A stretch of 64,000 nucleotides of DNA, from positions 124,001-188,000 of the forward strand of contig FOLJ01000007.1 of assembly GCA_900112325.1 (NCBI GenBank), given 5' to 3'. Below the pieces are notes generated by a model. It was not told the DNA's origin, made no database searches, and saw nothing but the letters and a program-made list of their open reading frames with translations. Every line of letters begins with the position of its first letter. Position 1 is the first letter of the stretch. This stretch comes from Micromonospora sediminimaris. GTDB taxonomy: Bacteria; Actinomycetota; Actinomycetes; Mycobacteriales; Micromonosporaceae. A program made the position numbers and the translations under genes. Shown piece by piece: positions 42,217 to 52,239 of this stretch.

Positions 42217-42484
42217 AGCCCCCTCCTCGCGTCGACGAAGCCCCCGGCTGAACACACTGCCCCCGGCCGGTGCGAGCCCAGAGCCGTCATGAGGGACGTA
42301 TGGCAATTACAGCACCAGCGACCTGGCGTGTCCGCCAAACGCGAAAAACGCACTGAGTGGGAAGTTAGTAAATGGTACCGGCGTCGCGCCCTCCGAACCC
42401 CGGGTATGCGAACTGTCACCCGCTGCCAGGTCAAACGGATACCGGAGTCCGGGTGTAACGCCACGCCGACTAGGGTCACAGTCC

Positions 42485-42943
42485 GTGGACGCCATCGACC
42501 TCAACCTCGTGGACCTGCTCCGCGGCAACGCCCGCCTGTCGTACGCCGAGCTGGCCCGCCAGGTCGGCCTTTCCGCTCCGGCGGTGCACGAAAGGGTCGG
42601 GAAGCTGGAGTCCGGGGGCGTCATCCGGGCGTACCGCGCGGAGGTCGAGCCGGAGACCATCGGGCTGGGTGTGACCGCCCTGATCGGCATCGTGGAGGAC
42701 TCCGGGGCGGACACCGACGACGTGCTTGAGGCGTTCCGGGTCATGCCCGAGATCGAATCCTGCTACTTCATGGCCGGCGTCGAGTCCTTCCTGCTCAAGG
42801 CCCGGGTAGGCACCATCGCGGAGTTGGAGCAGCTGATCGTTCGGCTGAACCGGACACCCGGGGTCGCCTCCACCCGTACCGGCATCGCGCTGTCGACCAA
42901 GTGGGAGAACCGACCGCAGTCGGTCGCTCCGCCGACGGCCTGA
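42485..42943 (+). CDS. Lrp/AsnC-family transcriptional regulator
   Basis: 152 residues. Helix-turn-helix ([40 protein letters not shown]) plus the RAM ligand domain ([34 protein letters not shown]). GTG 42485 follows TAGGGT (42471-42476) at near-leaderless distance. The following cysteine-metabolism enzyme lies 39 nt downstream in the same direction; E. coli DecR is an Lrp-type activator of a cysteine desulfidase, so a local cysteine-responsive circuit is plausible. Confidence 0.92.
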   Translation: MDAIDLNLVDLLRGNARLSYAELARQVGLSAPAVHERVGKLESGGVIRAYRAEVEPETIGLGVTALIGIVEDSGADTDDVLEAFRVMPEIESCYFMAGVESFLLKARVGTIAELEQLIVRLNRTPGVASTRTGIALSTKWENRPQSVAPPTA

Positions 42944-42981
42944 GCCCGAGCACCGCCTGTCGGCTTGCTAGGTTTCCGGGC

Positions 42982-44073
42982 GTGACTCATCTCGACCGGT
43001 GCGACGAGGCCAGCCGGCGGTGGGTGACCGAGGCGATCGCGGCGGTCGAGGCTGACGCGAACCGGTCCGCCGACACCCACCTGCTGCCGTTCCCGCTGCC
43101 CCGGCACTGGGGGATCGACCTCTACCTCAAGGACGAGTCGGTCCACCCGACCGGGTCGCTGAAGCACCGGCTGGCCCGCTCCCTGTTCCTGTACGGGCTC
43201 TGCAACGGCTGGATCGGGCCGGGTACCACGATCGTCGAGGCGTCGTCCGGCTCCACGGCGGTCTCCGAGGCGTACTTCGCCCGGATGCTCGGGTTGCCCT
43301 TCATCGCGGTGATGCCCGCCTCCACCTCGCCCGAGAAGATCGCCCAGATCGAGTTCCAGGGCGGCCGGTGCCATCTCGTCCAGGACCCGGCGAAGGTGGT
43401 CATCGAGGCACGCTGGCTCGCCGAGGACTCCGGCGGGCACTACATGGACCAGTTCACCTACGCGGAGCGCGCCACCGACTGGCGGGGCAACAACAACATC
43501 GCCGAGTCGATCTACGCGCAGCTCGCCCTGGAGCGGCATCCGATCCCGGCGTGGATCGTGGTCGGCGCGGGTACCGGTGGCACCAGCGCCACAATCGGCC
43601 GGTACGCCCGCTACCGGCGGCTGCCCACCAAGCTCTGCGTGGTCGACCCGGAGAACTCCGCGTTCTACCCTGCCTGGCAGGCGGCCGACTGGTCGGTACG
43701 CACCGGCCGGGGCTCCCGGATCGAGGGCATCGGCCGCCCGACCGTGGAGGCGTCCTTCCTGCCCTCGGTGGTGGACCGGATGGTGCAGGTGCCCGATGCC
43801 GCCTCCCTGGCGGCCATGCGGGCCGCCTCGGCGGTGTTGGGCCGGCGGGTGGGCGGCTCGACCGGCACCAACCTGTGGGGTGCCTTCGGCCTGATCGCCG
43901 AATTGCTGGCCGCCGGCCGGACGGGCTCGGTGGTCACCCTGATCTGCGACGCGGGCGACAGGTACGCCGACACCTACTACGCCGACGAATGGGTGGCCGG
44001 GCAGGGCCTCGACCTGGCACCGCACCTGGCCACCGTCGACCGCTTCCTGACCGACGGCTCCTGGCCGGCCTGA
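42982..44073 (+). CDS. PLP-dependent cysteine synthase-family enzyme (Cds1-like)
   Basis: 363 residues. Fold-type II PLP enzyme with the PLP lysine in [19 protein letters not shown], the substrate loop [20 protein letters not shown] and the phosphate cup [18 protein letters not shown]. The [11 protein letters not shown] and [12 protein letters not shown] signatures match the M. tuberculosis Rv3684 (Cds1) cysteine desulfhydrase group rather than CysK/CysM, suggesting H2S release from cysteine. GTG 42982 follows the Lrp gene directly. A 24-bp direct repeat begins within the last codons. Confidence 0.85.
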   Translation: MTHLDRCDEASRRWVTEAIAAVEADANRSADTHLLPFPLPRHWGIDLYLKDESVHPTGSLKHRLARSLFLYGLCNGWIGPGTTIVEASSGSTAVSEAYFARMLGLPFIAVMPASTSPEKIAQIEFQGGRCHLVQDPAKVVIEARWLAEDSGGHYMDQFTYAERATDWRGNNNIAESIYAQLALERHPIPAWIVVGAGTGGTSATIGRYARYRRLPTKLCVVDPENSAFYPAWQAADWSVRTGRGSRIEGIGRPTVEASFLPSVVDRMVQVPDAASLAAMRAASAVLGRRVGGSTGTNLWGAFGLIAELLAAGRTGSVVTLICDAGDRYADTYYADEWVAGQGLDLAPHLATVDRFLTDGSWPA

Positions 44074-44130
44074 CCGCCCGGCCGGCGTCCCTGAACCGGC
44101 GTGCCATGGCCGGCCTGACCGCCCGGCCGG
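44062..44130. repeat. 24-bp direct duplication at a gene end
   Basis: TGGCCGGCCTGACCGCCCGG-CCGG occurs at 44062-44085, spanning the TGA of the cysteine synthase-like gene, and again at 44107-44130 just before the convergent gene's stop. Each copy also contains GGCCGG inverted elements. The arrangement parallels the duplication at the mqnP stop. Confidence 0.85.
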
Positions 44131-44134
44131 ACCG

Positions 44135-44764
44135 TCAGCGGGTGGCGGCGCGCTCGGCCAGCCCTGGGTAACGCAGCACGTAGCCGTCGGCGTCCACCTC
44201 GACCTCGGCGCTGAAGCCGCCGCTGGCGTACCGGAACCGGTTCGGGCCCAGCCCGGTGTAGACCTGCTCGGCGGGAAGCACGGTGAGGCTGGGCAGCAGA
44301 ACCCAGGCCACGCTTATCGAGTGCGCGGTGTCCGGGGGTGCGGTGTTCAGGCCGAGCCGACGCAGCGGCAGCGTGTTGAACAGCGGTGAGCCACCGAGAT
44401 CCACGTCGAGGGCGTCGGCCAGCCGATCCGGGTCCTCCACGCCGGGCAGCCCGGCCGGGGCGTGCCCGGCGGCGGTCAGGACCGCGTCGAGGTCACCCTG
44501 CTCGGCGGCGGTCACCCGCCACCGCTGCGTCGCCCGTTCCAGCCGTACGCTGCGCCGCCACCCGGCTCCCTCGACCTCGACCTCAAGGCGGACACTGGCC
44601 CAGTCGGTGTCGGTGGTCACCTGGTAGCGACACGTGTAGGGAACCGGGTCGACGGCCAACTGGGTGCCCTGCGCCGCCAAGCCGTGGCCGTCGTCGACCA
44701 GGGCGTGCTCGGCACCGGCGGTATCCGTACGGGTCCACAGCAGTGACTTCGGCGTGGTCGGCAT
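44135..44764 (-). CDS. Putative glycolipid-binding domain protein
   Basis: 209 residues. Matches the PF06475 type: N-terminal KSLLWTRTDTAGAEHALVDD, YTCRYQVTTDTDWASVRLEV, GCSPLF-like DVDLGGSPLFNTLPLRRLGL and C-terminal YVLRYPGLAERA. Family members are thought to bind glycolipids or related ligands in a beta-rich pocket; no enzyme activity is indicated. It is convergent with the cysteine synthase-like gene. Confidence 0.85.
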   Translation of the reverse strand: MPTTPKSLLWTRTDTAGAEHALVDDGHGLAAQGTQLAVDPVPYTCRYQVTTDTDWASVRLEVEVEGAGWRRSVRLERATQRWRVTAAEQGDLDAVLTAAGHAPAGLPGVEDPDRLADALDVDLGGSPLFNTLPLRRLGLNTAPPDTAHSISVAWVLLPSLTVLPAEQVYTGLGPNRFRYASGGFSAEVEVDADGYVLRYPGLAERAATR

Positions 44765-44841
44765 GAGCCGGACGTTACGCCACCCGGCGGAGCCGGGCAG
44801 CGTATGCGCCGAAGATCAGCACCGCGAGCGGCGCGCGGTGG

Positions 44842-46398
44842 TCAGTAGCTGCGGGCCCGCGGTCGGCCGCCCGTCCCACGCCGGTCGTCGCGTGGCCGAT
44901 CGTGCGTGTTCCAGCCCTCCGACCGATTCCACCCCTCCGACCGACCGCCCCGGTCACTGCCGAAGCGGCGGTCGCCGCGCGGGTTGTCGTGGTACCGGCG
45001 GTCGCCCGGTGCCTGCTCCGCGAAGCGACGTTCGCCCCGGTGACCGTGGTCGGCGTAGCGGCGCTCGCCGACAGGCCGGTCGCCGAAGCGACGGGGGCCG
45101 CCCGGCCGGCTGCCGCGTCGGGGCTGTTGCTCCGGCTCCTCGCGTACCGGCACCCCGCTCGGCTCCCGCGCCCCGGTCAGCTCAGCCAGCACCGGGTCGC
45201 CGACGCGTACCCGGGACTGAGCCGGCTCCACGCCGGCCTTCTCCAGCATGGCCAGGGTGGTGCGGCGCTGCTTCGGCAGCACCAGAGTGGCCACCGCACC
45301 GGCCTCACCGGCCCGGGCGGTACGCCCCGCACGGTGCAGGTAGTCCTTCGGGTCCTTCGGCGGGTCGACGTGCAGCACGAGGGAGACCCCGTCGACGTGG
45401 ATGCCCCGCGCCGCGACGTCGGTGGCGACCAGGACGTTTGTCCGTCCCTCGCGGAACTCCGCAAGCGTGCGGGTGCGCATCCGCTGCGTCTTGCCGCCGT
45501 GCAGCCCGCCGGCCCGTACCCCGACGGCGGCGAGCTGCGTGACCAGCCGGTCCACGCCCAACTGGGTACGGGCGAACACGATGGTCCGGCCCTGCCGCGC
45601 GGCGATCGACGCGGTCACCGGGAACTTCTCCTGCGGCGGAATGAGCAGCAGGTGGTGGTCCATCGTGGACACGGCCGCGGTGGGTGGGGCGGTCGAGTGG
45701 GTGACCGGGTCGGTCATGAACCGCCGCACGAGCGCGTCGACGTCACCGTCCAGAGTGGCCGAGAAGAGCAGTCGCTGCGCATCCGCAGGGGTCTTCGCCA
45801 GCAACTCGGTGACCTCGGGCAGGAAACCCATGTCGGCCATCTGGTCGGCCTCGTCGAGCACGGTGACCTCGACGTCGTCGAGCTGGCACACGCCCCGGTC
45901 GATCAGGTCGGCGAGCCGACCCGGGGTGGCCACCACCACCTCGACGCCGCGCCGCAGGGCATCGATCTGCCGGTCGTACGGCACCCCGCCGACGGCGGTC
46001 TTGAGGAACACGCCGACGGCCTTGCCCAGCGGCAGCAGCGCGTCGTTCACCTGCATGGCCAGTTCGCGGGTGGGCACCAGGACGAGAGCCCGTGGATGCC
46101 GGGGCCGGGCCCGCTCACCGGCGGCGATCCGGGCCAGCAGCGGCAGCCCGAACGCGAGGGTCTTGCCGGAGCCGGTCTGCCCACGGCCCAGCACGTCGCG
46201 CCCGGCCAGTGCGTCCGGCACGGTGGCTTGTTGGATCTCGAACGGAGTGGTGATGCCCTGTCGGTCCAGGGCGCGGACCAACTGCCGGGGAAGCCCGAGC
46301 GAGTCGAAGGTGACCGGGGTGGTCGTGCCGGCCGGCTGCGGCGCGGCGGGAAGGTCGGGGGAGAACGGGGGCATGCCGAGTTCAGCGGAGGTGGTCAA
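44842..46398 (-). CDS. DEAD-box ATP-dependent RNA helicase (RhlE-like)
   Basis: 518 residues. All core motifs: Q motif ITTPFEIQQATVPDALAG, I GQTGSGKT, Ia PTRELA, Ib TPGRL, II DEAD, III SAT, IV IVFARTQ, V ATDVAARGI and VI HRAGRTARAG. After residue 400 the tail is Arg/Gly/Asp-rich with repeated RRF/RRY (GDRRFGSDRGGRSEGWNRSE), typical of RNA-remodelling and cold-shock helicases that bind RNA non-specifically. ATG 46398 is listed; ATG 46374 is an alternative. The 173-nt upstream gap shows no clear promoter. Confidence 0.95.
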   Translation of the reverse strand: MTTSAELGMPPFSPDLPAAPQPAGTTTPVTFDSLGLPRQLVRALDRQGITTPFEIQQATVPDALAGRDVLGRGQTGSGKTLAFGLPLLARIAAGERARPRHPRALVLVPTRELAMQVNDALLPLGKAVGVFLKTAVGGVPYDRQIDALRRGVEVVVATPGRLADLIDRGVCQLDDVEVTVLDEADQMADMGFLPEVTELLAKTPADAQRLLFSATLDGDVDALVRRFMTDPVTHSTAPPTAAVSTMDHHLLLIPPQEKFPVTASIAARQGRTIVFARTQLGVDRLVTQLAAVGVRAGGLHGGKTQRMRTRTLAEFREGRTNVLVATDVAARGIHVDGVSLVLHVDPPKDPKDYLHRAGRTARAGEAGAVATLVLPKQRRTTLAMLEKAGVEPAQSRVRVGDPVLAELTGAREPSGVPVREEPEQQPRRGSRPGGPRRFGDRPVGERRYADHGHRGERRFAEQAPGDRRYHDNPRGDRRFGSDRGGRSEGWNRSEGWNTHDRPRDDRRGTGGRPRARSY

Positions 46399-46571
46399 GA
46401 AATGCCTTTCGAGCGGGGCGCATCTTCGCGATGTCCCGCTGCGGCCGTGGCCGCCGGATCTTCCGCAAGATCGCCCATGGGCGCTTGTGCACGCGCCAGG
46501 TCAATGATCAGCGACCAGTGTACGGCGGTCGGCGCGTGCCCACCCGCGCCGGAGTCGGGTAGTGGGCGGAC

Positions 46572-48383
46572 TCACCAACGATCCGGAAGCTGGCGGTCGC
46601 CCGGCAGGCCACTGCTCGCGCTGGGCAGCGCGTCGTTTGCGAAGAGCACCACCATCACGCTGATCGCCACCAGCACCCCCAGTGCGACCGCCATCAGGAT
46701 CACGACCCGGAGCGTGCTGCGCGACCTCTCGGCCGCCGTGTCCGCCCAGCCCTGAGCCAGGATGTGCCCGGTCAACGAGCCGGAGGTCTCCTGCTCACCG
46801 GCCGGGAAGGCCACCGTCGCCGAACTTTCCAACCCGGCGTAGTACGCGCTCAGGTCAGAGCCGCCGGGACGCTGAGCAGGCGTTACCTCAGCCGGGCGCT
46901 CCGTCTTGGCCGGGCGGTCCGTCTGCTCCTTCTCTCCGGCTGACCGGACGCCCGGCGTGGATCCGGTCGCGGACGTCCCGACCCAGGCAGGCGGTTCGGC
47001 CGTGCTGCTCTGGGTTCGCGTCGCGCCTGGATCACCGCCCGGCCCGTCCACCGCCGCGAGCGACCCGGCGGAGCCCGCGAGTGACCCGGCGGAGCCCGGA
47101 CGCAGTCCCGGACGGGACGAGGGCCGGGGCGCGAGCGCCGGGGAGATGGGCGCGGGCTCGTCCCGGCGGCCGCCGGGGTTGGTCGGTGGCGGCCAGACCG
47201 GCAGCGCCGGCGCCGGCACGACCGGAGCCACGTCAGCCTCGCCAGGGCTGGCGGGCGAGCCGGTGTGGGACACGGCGGTGGACGGTGTGGGCCGGATGGT
47301 GTCGGCGTTGGCCGGTGGCGGCGGGAACGGCGGCGCCGGCATCGGGCCCGGTGGTGGCGGTGGCGGCGGTACGGGTGGCCCGGGAGGCGGCGTCGGCGGC
47401 GGTACGGGTGGCCCGGGAGGCGGCGTCGGCGGGCCCGGAACCGGCGGCGCGGGCCGGGGGGCGGGCGGCGGAACGGGGGCTGGTCCCGGCGGGTACGGAC
47501 CGGGCGTCGGCGGCACCGGTGCTGGGGAGGGCGGTGCCGGCGACGGCGACGGTGGGGTAGGCCCAGGTGGGACCGGTCCAGGCACCGGGGGATGGGGTGC
47601 CGGTTCCGGCCCGGGTGCGGGTGGCGTCGGCGGTTCGGCCGGCTCCGGCGGCCGAGCGGGCTCCGGTGGCTCGACCGGTTCCGGTCCGGCCGGCCTGGCC
47701 GCTCCCGGTTGGGCCGGAGCGGACCGGTAGACACCGGGCGTCTTGCCGCCGCCTCCGGCGGACTCCGCCTCGTCCACGCTCACCCGGCTGAGCCCAGGCA
47801 CCCGGACACTGGCCCGCGCCGGTTTCAATGCCGTCGGATTCCGGTACGGCTGGACGGCCTCCCGCTGACCGGGTACACCGGCCGTGCCGGCCGCCGAGGT
47901 CGATCCGCCGAGGGCGACACCTCCGCTCGTGCCCACCGGTCCGGCGGTGGCCCGGTACGTGGTGCCCCCTCCGCCCCCGGTCAGCCCGGCACCGGCCGGT
48001 GGCTGACCGTGACTCACGCCGCCGGGTGCCGTCACCTTGGCGACGCCTGCCCGGCCCCGGGCCGGTCCCGCCGGCCGGGTGGCGGCGTCTGCGCTGGACC
48101 GTGCGGCGATGTCTGCGCTCGGCCCGGTGGGGATGTCCGCGTTCGACGGGGCGGCGTCCGCGCTCGGCGGGGTGGCGGCGTCTGCGCTTGGCTGGGCGGC
48201 GTCTGCGCTGGGCCGCTCGGTGGGTGGTTGGGCGGGCTCATCGGCCGTCGGGTCTGCGGAACCGCCGGCACCCGGCTCGCTGGTGGGGGCGGGTTCCGGC
48301 TGGGCGGTGGCGGTGGATTCTCGCTCGGCGGTGGGCGTGGGGGGCGGACCCGCCAGCCCCGCCGGAACCTCTTGCTCCGTCAT
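46572..48383 (-). CDS. Proline-rich single-pass membrane protein
   Basis: 603 residues, no recognised domain. Residues 1-480 are disordered and rich in Pro, Ala, Ser and Gly, with SADAA repeats near residue 45-100 and a long PPxP tract around 215-345 (PPGPPVPPPTPPPGPPVPPP). One helix near the C-terminus (LRVVILMAVALGVLVAISVM) is followed by a short tail, suggesting N-in/C-out topology with the Pro-rich part in the cytoplasm. ATG 48383 has GGAGG upstream. It could tether SH3-like or Pro-binding partners at the membrane. Confidence 0.75.
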   Translation of the reverse strand: MTEQEVPAGLAGPPPTPTAERESTATAQPEPAPTSEPGAGGSADPTADEPAQPPTERPSADAAQPSADAATPPSADAAPSNADIPTGPSADIAARSSADAATRPAGPARGRAGVAKVTAPGGVSHGQPPAGAGLTGGGGGTTYRATAGPVGTSGGVALGGSTSAAGTAGVPGQREAVQPYRNPTALKPARASVRVPGLSRVSVDEAESAGGGGKTPGVYRSAPAQPGAARPAGPEPVEPPEPARPPEPAEPPTPPAPGPEPAPHPPVPGPVPPGPTPPSPSPAPPSPAPVPPTPGPYPPGPAPVPPPAPRPAPPVPGPPTPPPGPPVPPPTPPPGPPVPPPPPPPGPMPAPPFPPPPANADTIRPTPSTAVSHTGSPASPGEADVAPVVPAPALPVWPPPTNPGGRRDEPAPISPALAPRPSSRPGLRPGSAGSLAGSAGSLAAVDGPGGDPGATRTQSSTAEPPAWVGTSATGSTPGVRSAGEKEQTDRPAKTERPAEVTPAQRPGGSDLSAYYAGLESSATVAFPAGEQETSGSLTGHILAQGWADTAAERSRSTLRVVILMAVALGVLVAISVMVVLFANDALPSASSGLPGDRQLPDRW

Positions 48384-48732
48384 CGTCGCCTCCGCGCCAC
48401 GCTCGCAACCGGACCGTGTCGCCGGACCGGGAGTGCCTGAGTGACACCGTGCCATATTCCACCCGTGCGGCACACCCGGAGTGCGTACCGCGTCGCGGGT
48501 GTCATCGGCCGCCCGGCAGCACATACATCGACCAGCCGCGATCAGATGCTATGCCGTGGCTTTGGCGTGGCTGCCCTGCGCGGACGGACACCTGTCCCAC
48601 GAGCGTCATGTCAGGGAGATATGAAAATGCCGCAGAGACATGACGGTCCAAGTGCAATCTGCACCCTGCCCTGTCACTACCGGTGGCCGGCAGGCGTGCG
48701 CGGCGCGGGCGGGCGGCGGGTGCGGGGTCAGC
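48384..48732. other. 349-nt gap with an inverted repeat
   Basis: No convincing gene. It holds CGTCATGTC at 48604-48612 and its exact complement at 48637-48645, enclosing an AT-rich stretch unusual for this DNA (GATATGAAAATG). This could be an operator or weak terminator. The left 130 nt should contain the promoter of the Pro-rich protein gene (minus strand); the right end is just past the NlpC/P60 gene stop. Confidence 0.5.
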
Positions 48733-50337
48733 TCACCGTCCGCTGGCCGTGGACGGGCTGGCCGAAGCGCTCTCGTCCGGTGCCGCGCTGCTCGCCGCCG
48801 TGGTCGGGTCGGCCTTGCTGGCGGCCGTGGTCGGAGCGACGCTGCTGGCCCCGAGGGTCGGCGAGGTGGCCTCGGAGGCCGAGGTCGTCGCCGACGGGGT
48901 GGTGGTCGCAGACCGGGTTGCCGACGGGGTGGTGGTCGCCGTCGGAGTTGCCGAGGGCGTGGTGGAGCCCGTCGGGGTCGGCGACGGCGTGGTCGAGCCC
49001 GAGGGAGTGGGCGAGGGAGTCGTCGTCTTGGTGGGCTTCGGCGTCGGCTTCGTCGTCTTGGTCGGCTTCGGCGTTGGCTTGGGCTTGGGCTTGGGGGTCG
49101 GTGGCTGCGACGGGGTCGGCGAGGACGTCGGTGCCGGAACCGCACCCACCACCCGGGTCGCGGCGTAGAGCCGGGACCAGCGAACCGTGGAGATCTTGAC
49201 CACGTCACCTGTGGTCGGCGCGTGGATCATCTTGCCGCCGCCGACGTACATCCCCACGTGGTGGATGCTCTGCCAATTGCTACCCGAGGCGAAGAAGAGC
49301 AGGTCGCCAGGAAGCAGAGCGGTGCGCGGCACCGTCCGCGAGCTGGTTGCGCGGTACTGGTCCCGGGAGACTCGCGGCAGCTGGCGGTAACCCGCCGAGC
49401 GGTATGCCGCCCACATCAGGCCCGAGCAGTCGAACGTGTCCGGGCCCTCGGCCGCCCATTCGTAGTCGTCGCCGAGCTGCTTGCGGGCGTACGCGACGGC
49501 GGCCTTTGCGATGGGGTGCGCGGCCAGCCCACCGGCGGACTGGTCGACGTAGTCGGCGCCGAGTTGCTGCTCGGCGGCCTCCTGCTGGCGGGCCAATTCG
49601 ACCAACTGCGCCGAGTTCTCGTCGCGCAGCTTGATCAGTTCCGCCTCGGCGTCGCGCAGTGCCTGCTTGGTGGCGGTGTACTGCTGCTGAACGCCCTGAA
49701 GTCGCGACTGGGCGGCGGCGTGCGCCTGCGTCGCCACCTGCTCGTCGGCGCGGGCACGCGCCATCTCGCCGGCGGCCGGGCCGGTGTCGTGCCCGACCTT
49801 CTCGCCGCGGTTCGCCCGGCTGAGCAGATCCAGGTCACGCAGGTCGGTGGCGAAACCGCCGGGTGGTAGCGCGGCGGCAGCCTTGATGGCCTCGGCGGCG
49901 ACCTGGTCGGCACGCTGCTGCGCCTGCTGGACCGCGCCCCGGGCGAACTCAAGATCACGCTCGGCGGTGAGGAACTGGGTCTGCACCTCGTTGCGCTGCT
50001 GTTCGAGTTCGAGCAGTCGGGTGCCCAACTCGGCGACCCGCGCCTCTGCGGCGGTGATCCGGGTTTCCAACGCGCTGGCACCGGGCGTGCCGAGCGCCGG
50101 TGGCGTCAGGCCCGGGGTCGTTCCGGCGGGCATGCCGGGTAGTTGGAGAGGCCCGGTGGCCGTGGGCCGGGAACCGGTGTCGGGCACCGTGACGGGTATG
50201 CCGGGCTCGGCGTATGCCGGTGCGGCGAGGACCGTACTGGCGACCGCGGCGAGCAGGGCGGACCAGAGCGCCGGCCGGAGCACAGGTGAGACCACCGGAC
50301 CTCGTCGCCGCTGCCGTCCGTTCGCGCTGTCGACCAT
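48733..50337 (-). CDS. Secreted NlpC/P60 peptidoglycan hydrolase (RipA-like)
   Basis: 534 residues. Signal peptide ([21 protein letters not shown]), a long coiled coil (about 80-270), then an NlpC/P60 domain with catalytic Cys in [18 protein letters not shown] and His in [18 protein letters not shown]. It should cut the D-Glu/m-DAP bond of stem peptides, with the coiled coil keeping it inactive until a partner binds. The last 150 residues are a Pro/Thr/Lys then Ser/Thr/Ala tail ([20 protein letters not shown]), probably wall-spanning. ATG 50337 has GGAG upstream. Confidence 0.93.
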   Translation of the reverse strand: MVDSANGRQRRRGPVVSPVLRPALWSALLAAVASTVLAAPAYAEPGIPVTVPDTGSRPTATGPLQLPGMPAGTTPGLTPPALGTPGASALETRITAAEARVAELGTRLLELEQQRNEVQTQFLTAERDLEFARGAVQQAQQRADQVAAEAIKAAAALPPGGFATDLRDLDLLSRANRGEKVGHDTGPAAGEMARARADEQVATQAHAAAQSRLQGVQQQYTATKQALRDAEAELIKLRDENSAQLVELARQQEAAEQQLGADYVDQSAGGLAAHPIAKAAVAYARKQLGDDYEWAAEGPDTFDCSGLMWAAYRSAGYRQLPRVSRDQYRATSSRTVPRTALLPGDLLFFASGSNWQSIHHVGMYVGGGKMIHAPTTGDVVKISTVRWSRLYAATRVVGAVPAPTSSPTPSQPPTPKPKPKPTPKPTKTTKPTPKPTKTTTPSPTPSGSTTPSPTPTGSTTPSATPTATTTPSATRSATTTPSATTSASEATSPTLGASSVAPTTAASKADPTTAASSAAPDESASASPSTASGR

Positions 50338-50585
50338 TCCGCTCCCCGTCCGGCGTTGCTTTGCCACGCTCGGTCGGCGCGGCGGTTCGGGACGCTACCA
50401 GTGTGTGTCGTGCCCCACCCTGTCTTACCTCACGCGGTGCACTGGTGTCGATGTCTGGCCGGATAACGGGAGGCTGAGAGTTCGCTGCTGACCACCACGG
50501 TGTGAGTTGCCGACGCGGCCGACGTAGGCTCGGGTGGCGACCGTGTTCCGGTCGCGACCGCAGGTGGAAGGGGACGGGGCTTTCG

Positions 50586-51755
50586 ATGGACGCCGGACTC
50601 AAGCGCGAGCTCGAAGCGAAGGTGTACGCGGGGGAGCGGCTGACTCGTGAGGACGGGATCGCCCTCTACTCCAGCGACGACCTGACCTGGTTGGGGCGAC
50701 TGGCCCACCACAGGCGCACCGAGATGAACGGTGACCGGGTGATGTTCAACGTCAACCGGCACCTGAACCTCACCAACGTGTGCAGCGCGAGCTGCGCGTA
50801 CTGCTCCTTCCAGCGCAAGCCGGGCGAGAAGGACGCGTACACCATGCGCATCGACGAGGCGGTCCGCAAGGCCAAGGAGATGGAGGACGAGCAGCTCACC
50901 GAGCTGCACATCGTCAACGGCCTGCACCCGACCCTGCCCTGGCGCTACTACCCCAAGGTCCTGCGCGAGCTGAAGGCCGCGCTGCCGAACGTCAAGCTGA
51001 AGGCGTTCACCGCGACCGAGGTGCAGTGGTTCGAGAAGATCAGCGGGCTGGGCGCCGACGAGATCCTCGACGAGTTGATGGACGCGGGCCTGGAGTCGCT
51101 GACCGGTGGCGGCGCGGAGATCTTCGACTGGGAGATCCGCCAGCACATCGTCGACCACGCCTGCCACTGGGAGGACTGGTCCCGGATCCACCGGCTGGCG
51201 CACAGCAAGGGGATGAAGACCCCGTCGACCATGCTCTACGGCCACATCGAGGAGCCCCGGCACCGGGTCGACCACGTGCTGCGGCTGCGTGAGTTGCAGG
51301 ACGAGACCGGCGGCTTCCTGGTCTTCATCCCGCTGCGCTACCAGCACGATTTCGTCGACTCGGCGGACGGGAAGATCCGTAACCGGATCCAGGCCCGCAC
51401 CACCATGGCCTCACCGGCCGAGTCGCTGAAGACCTTCGCGGTCTCCCGGCTGCTGTTCGATAACGTCCCGCACGTCAAGTGCTTCTGGGTCATGCACGGC
51501 CTGTCGGTGGCCCAGCTCTCGCTCAACTTCGGTGTCGACGACCTGGACGGCTCGGTCGTGGAATACAAGATCACCCACGACGCCGACTCGTACGGGACGC
51601 CGAACACCATGCACCGCGACGACCTGCTGCACCTCATCTGGGACGCCGGGTTCCGCCCGGTCGAGCGCAACACCCGCTACGAGGTGGTCCGCGAGTACGA
51701 CGCCGCACCCACGCTGGCCGAGCGTCGGGCCGAGCCGCAGCAGGTCTGGGCCTGA
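50586..51755 (+). CDS. mqnE: Aminofutalosine synthase MqnE (radical SAM)
   Basis: 389 residues. The radical SAM cluster is NVCSASCAYCSFQRKPGEKD with Cys66, Cys70 and Cys73 (CxxxCxxC). The downstream pattern LHIVNGLHPTLPWRYYPKVL, AFTATEVQWF and LTGGGAEIFDWEIRQHI fits MqnE rather than MqnC. It joins the MqnA product to SAM-derived adenosine in the futalosine pathway. ATG 50586 is after a GGGG-rich leader. The partner mqnA is 9.3 kb downstream; mqnB, mqnC and mqnD are not in the window. Confidence 0.95.
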   Translation: MDAGLKRELEAKVYAGERLTREDGIALYSSDDLTWLGRLAHHRRTEMNGDRVMFNVNRHLNLTNVCSASCAYCSFQRKPGEKDAYTMRIDEAVRKAKEMEDEQLTELHIVNGLHPTLPWRYYPKVLRELKAALPNVKLKAFTATEVQWFEKISGLGADEILDELMDAGLESLTGGGAEIFDWEIRQHIVDHACHWEDWSRIHRLAHSKGMKTPSTMLYGHIEEPRHRVDHVLRLRELQDETGGFLVFIPLRYQHDFVDSADGKIRNRIQARTTMASPAESLKTFAVSRLLFDNVPHVKCFWVMHGLSVAQLSLNFGVDDLDGSVVEYKITHDADSYGTPNTMHRDDLLHLIWDAGFRPVERNTRYEVVREYDAAPTLAERRAEPQQVWA

Positions 51756-51779
51756 TCCGACGCGTACCCTGGCACGACG

Positions 51780-52202
51780 ATGACCGAGCAGCAGAGCGCG
51801 TTTCCCCGCCGGGACGCCGAGGGGCGGATCCGGACCCTGGGTGACCTGGTGGGTGTCGGCCTGGCCGGGGTGGTCATCGGGCTGCTGGTGCTGGTGATCT
51901 TCGACGTGGCCTTCGCCTGGTTCGGTGCCGGTGAGTTCGGCCAGGCCAACGGCTGGCTCGCCGTGATCCTGCCCGCCTGGCTGTTCTGGGAGGACTTCCG
52001 GGCGTGGGATTTCGGGGCGCCCCGGGTGGTGGCCGCGCTGGTGGCCGTGGCGATGGCGGTGGTCTCCGGGCTGCTGGTGGCCGGTGTGGCCACGACGCTG
52101 CCGCCGCTGCTGTCCGGCGTGCTCGCCGCGACCACGTTCACCGTGGTGTACGCGATGATCTGGTTTCCCGGCGTGCGCTGGCTGGCCAACCGGACCGGCT
52201 GA
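51780..52202 (+). CDS. Small integral membrane protein
   Basis: 140 residues, no family recognised. After a charged N-terminus (FPRRDAEGRIRTLGDLVGVG) come four hydrophobic helices: LAGVVIGLLVLVIFDVAFAW, WLAVILPAWLFWEDFRAW, VVAALVAVAMAVVSGLLVAG and LSGVLAATTFTVVYAMIWF. It begins 24 nt after mqnE in the same direction and may be co-transcribed. Function unknown. Confidence 0.75.
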   Translation: MTEQQSAFPRRDAEGRIRTLGDLVGVGLAGVVIGLLVLVIFDVAFAWFGAGEFGQANGWLAVILPAWLFWEDFRAWDFGAPRVVAALVAVAMAVVSGLLVAGVATTLPPLLSGVLAATTFTVVYAMIWFPGVRWLANRTG

Positions 52203-52239
52203 GGCAGAGTGACGACGTGAGCGAGCGGAGCGAACGAAC

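Noticed and set aside
48441-49199. Small plus-strand reading frame with GGGAG near ATGAAAATG at 48621
   Set aside because: It runs on antisense through the NlpC/P60 gene with no stop and loses any coding pattern; only the inverted repeat there is kept as an observation.
50338-50585. c-di-AMP (ydaO) riboswitch upstream of the NlpC/P60 gene
   Set aside because: Actinobacterial wall hydrolases often have one, but the conserved core was not visible in this 248-nt gap.
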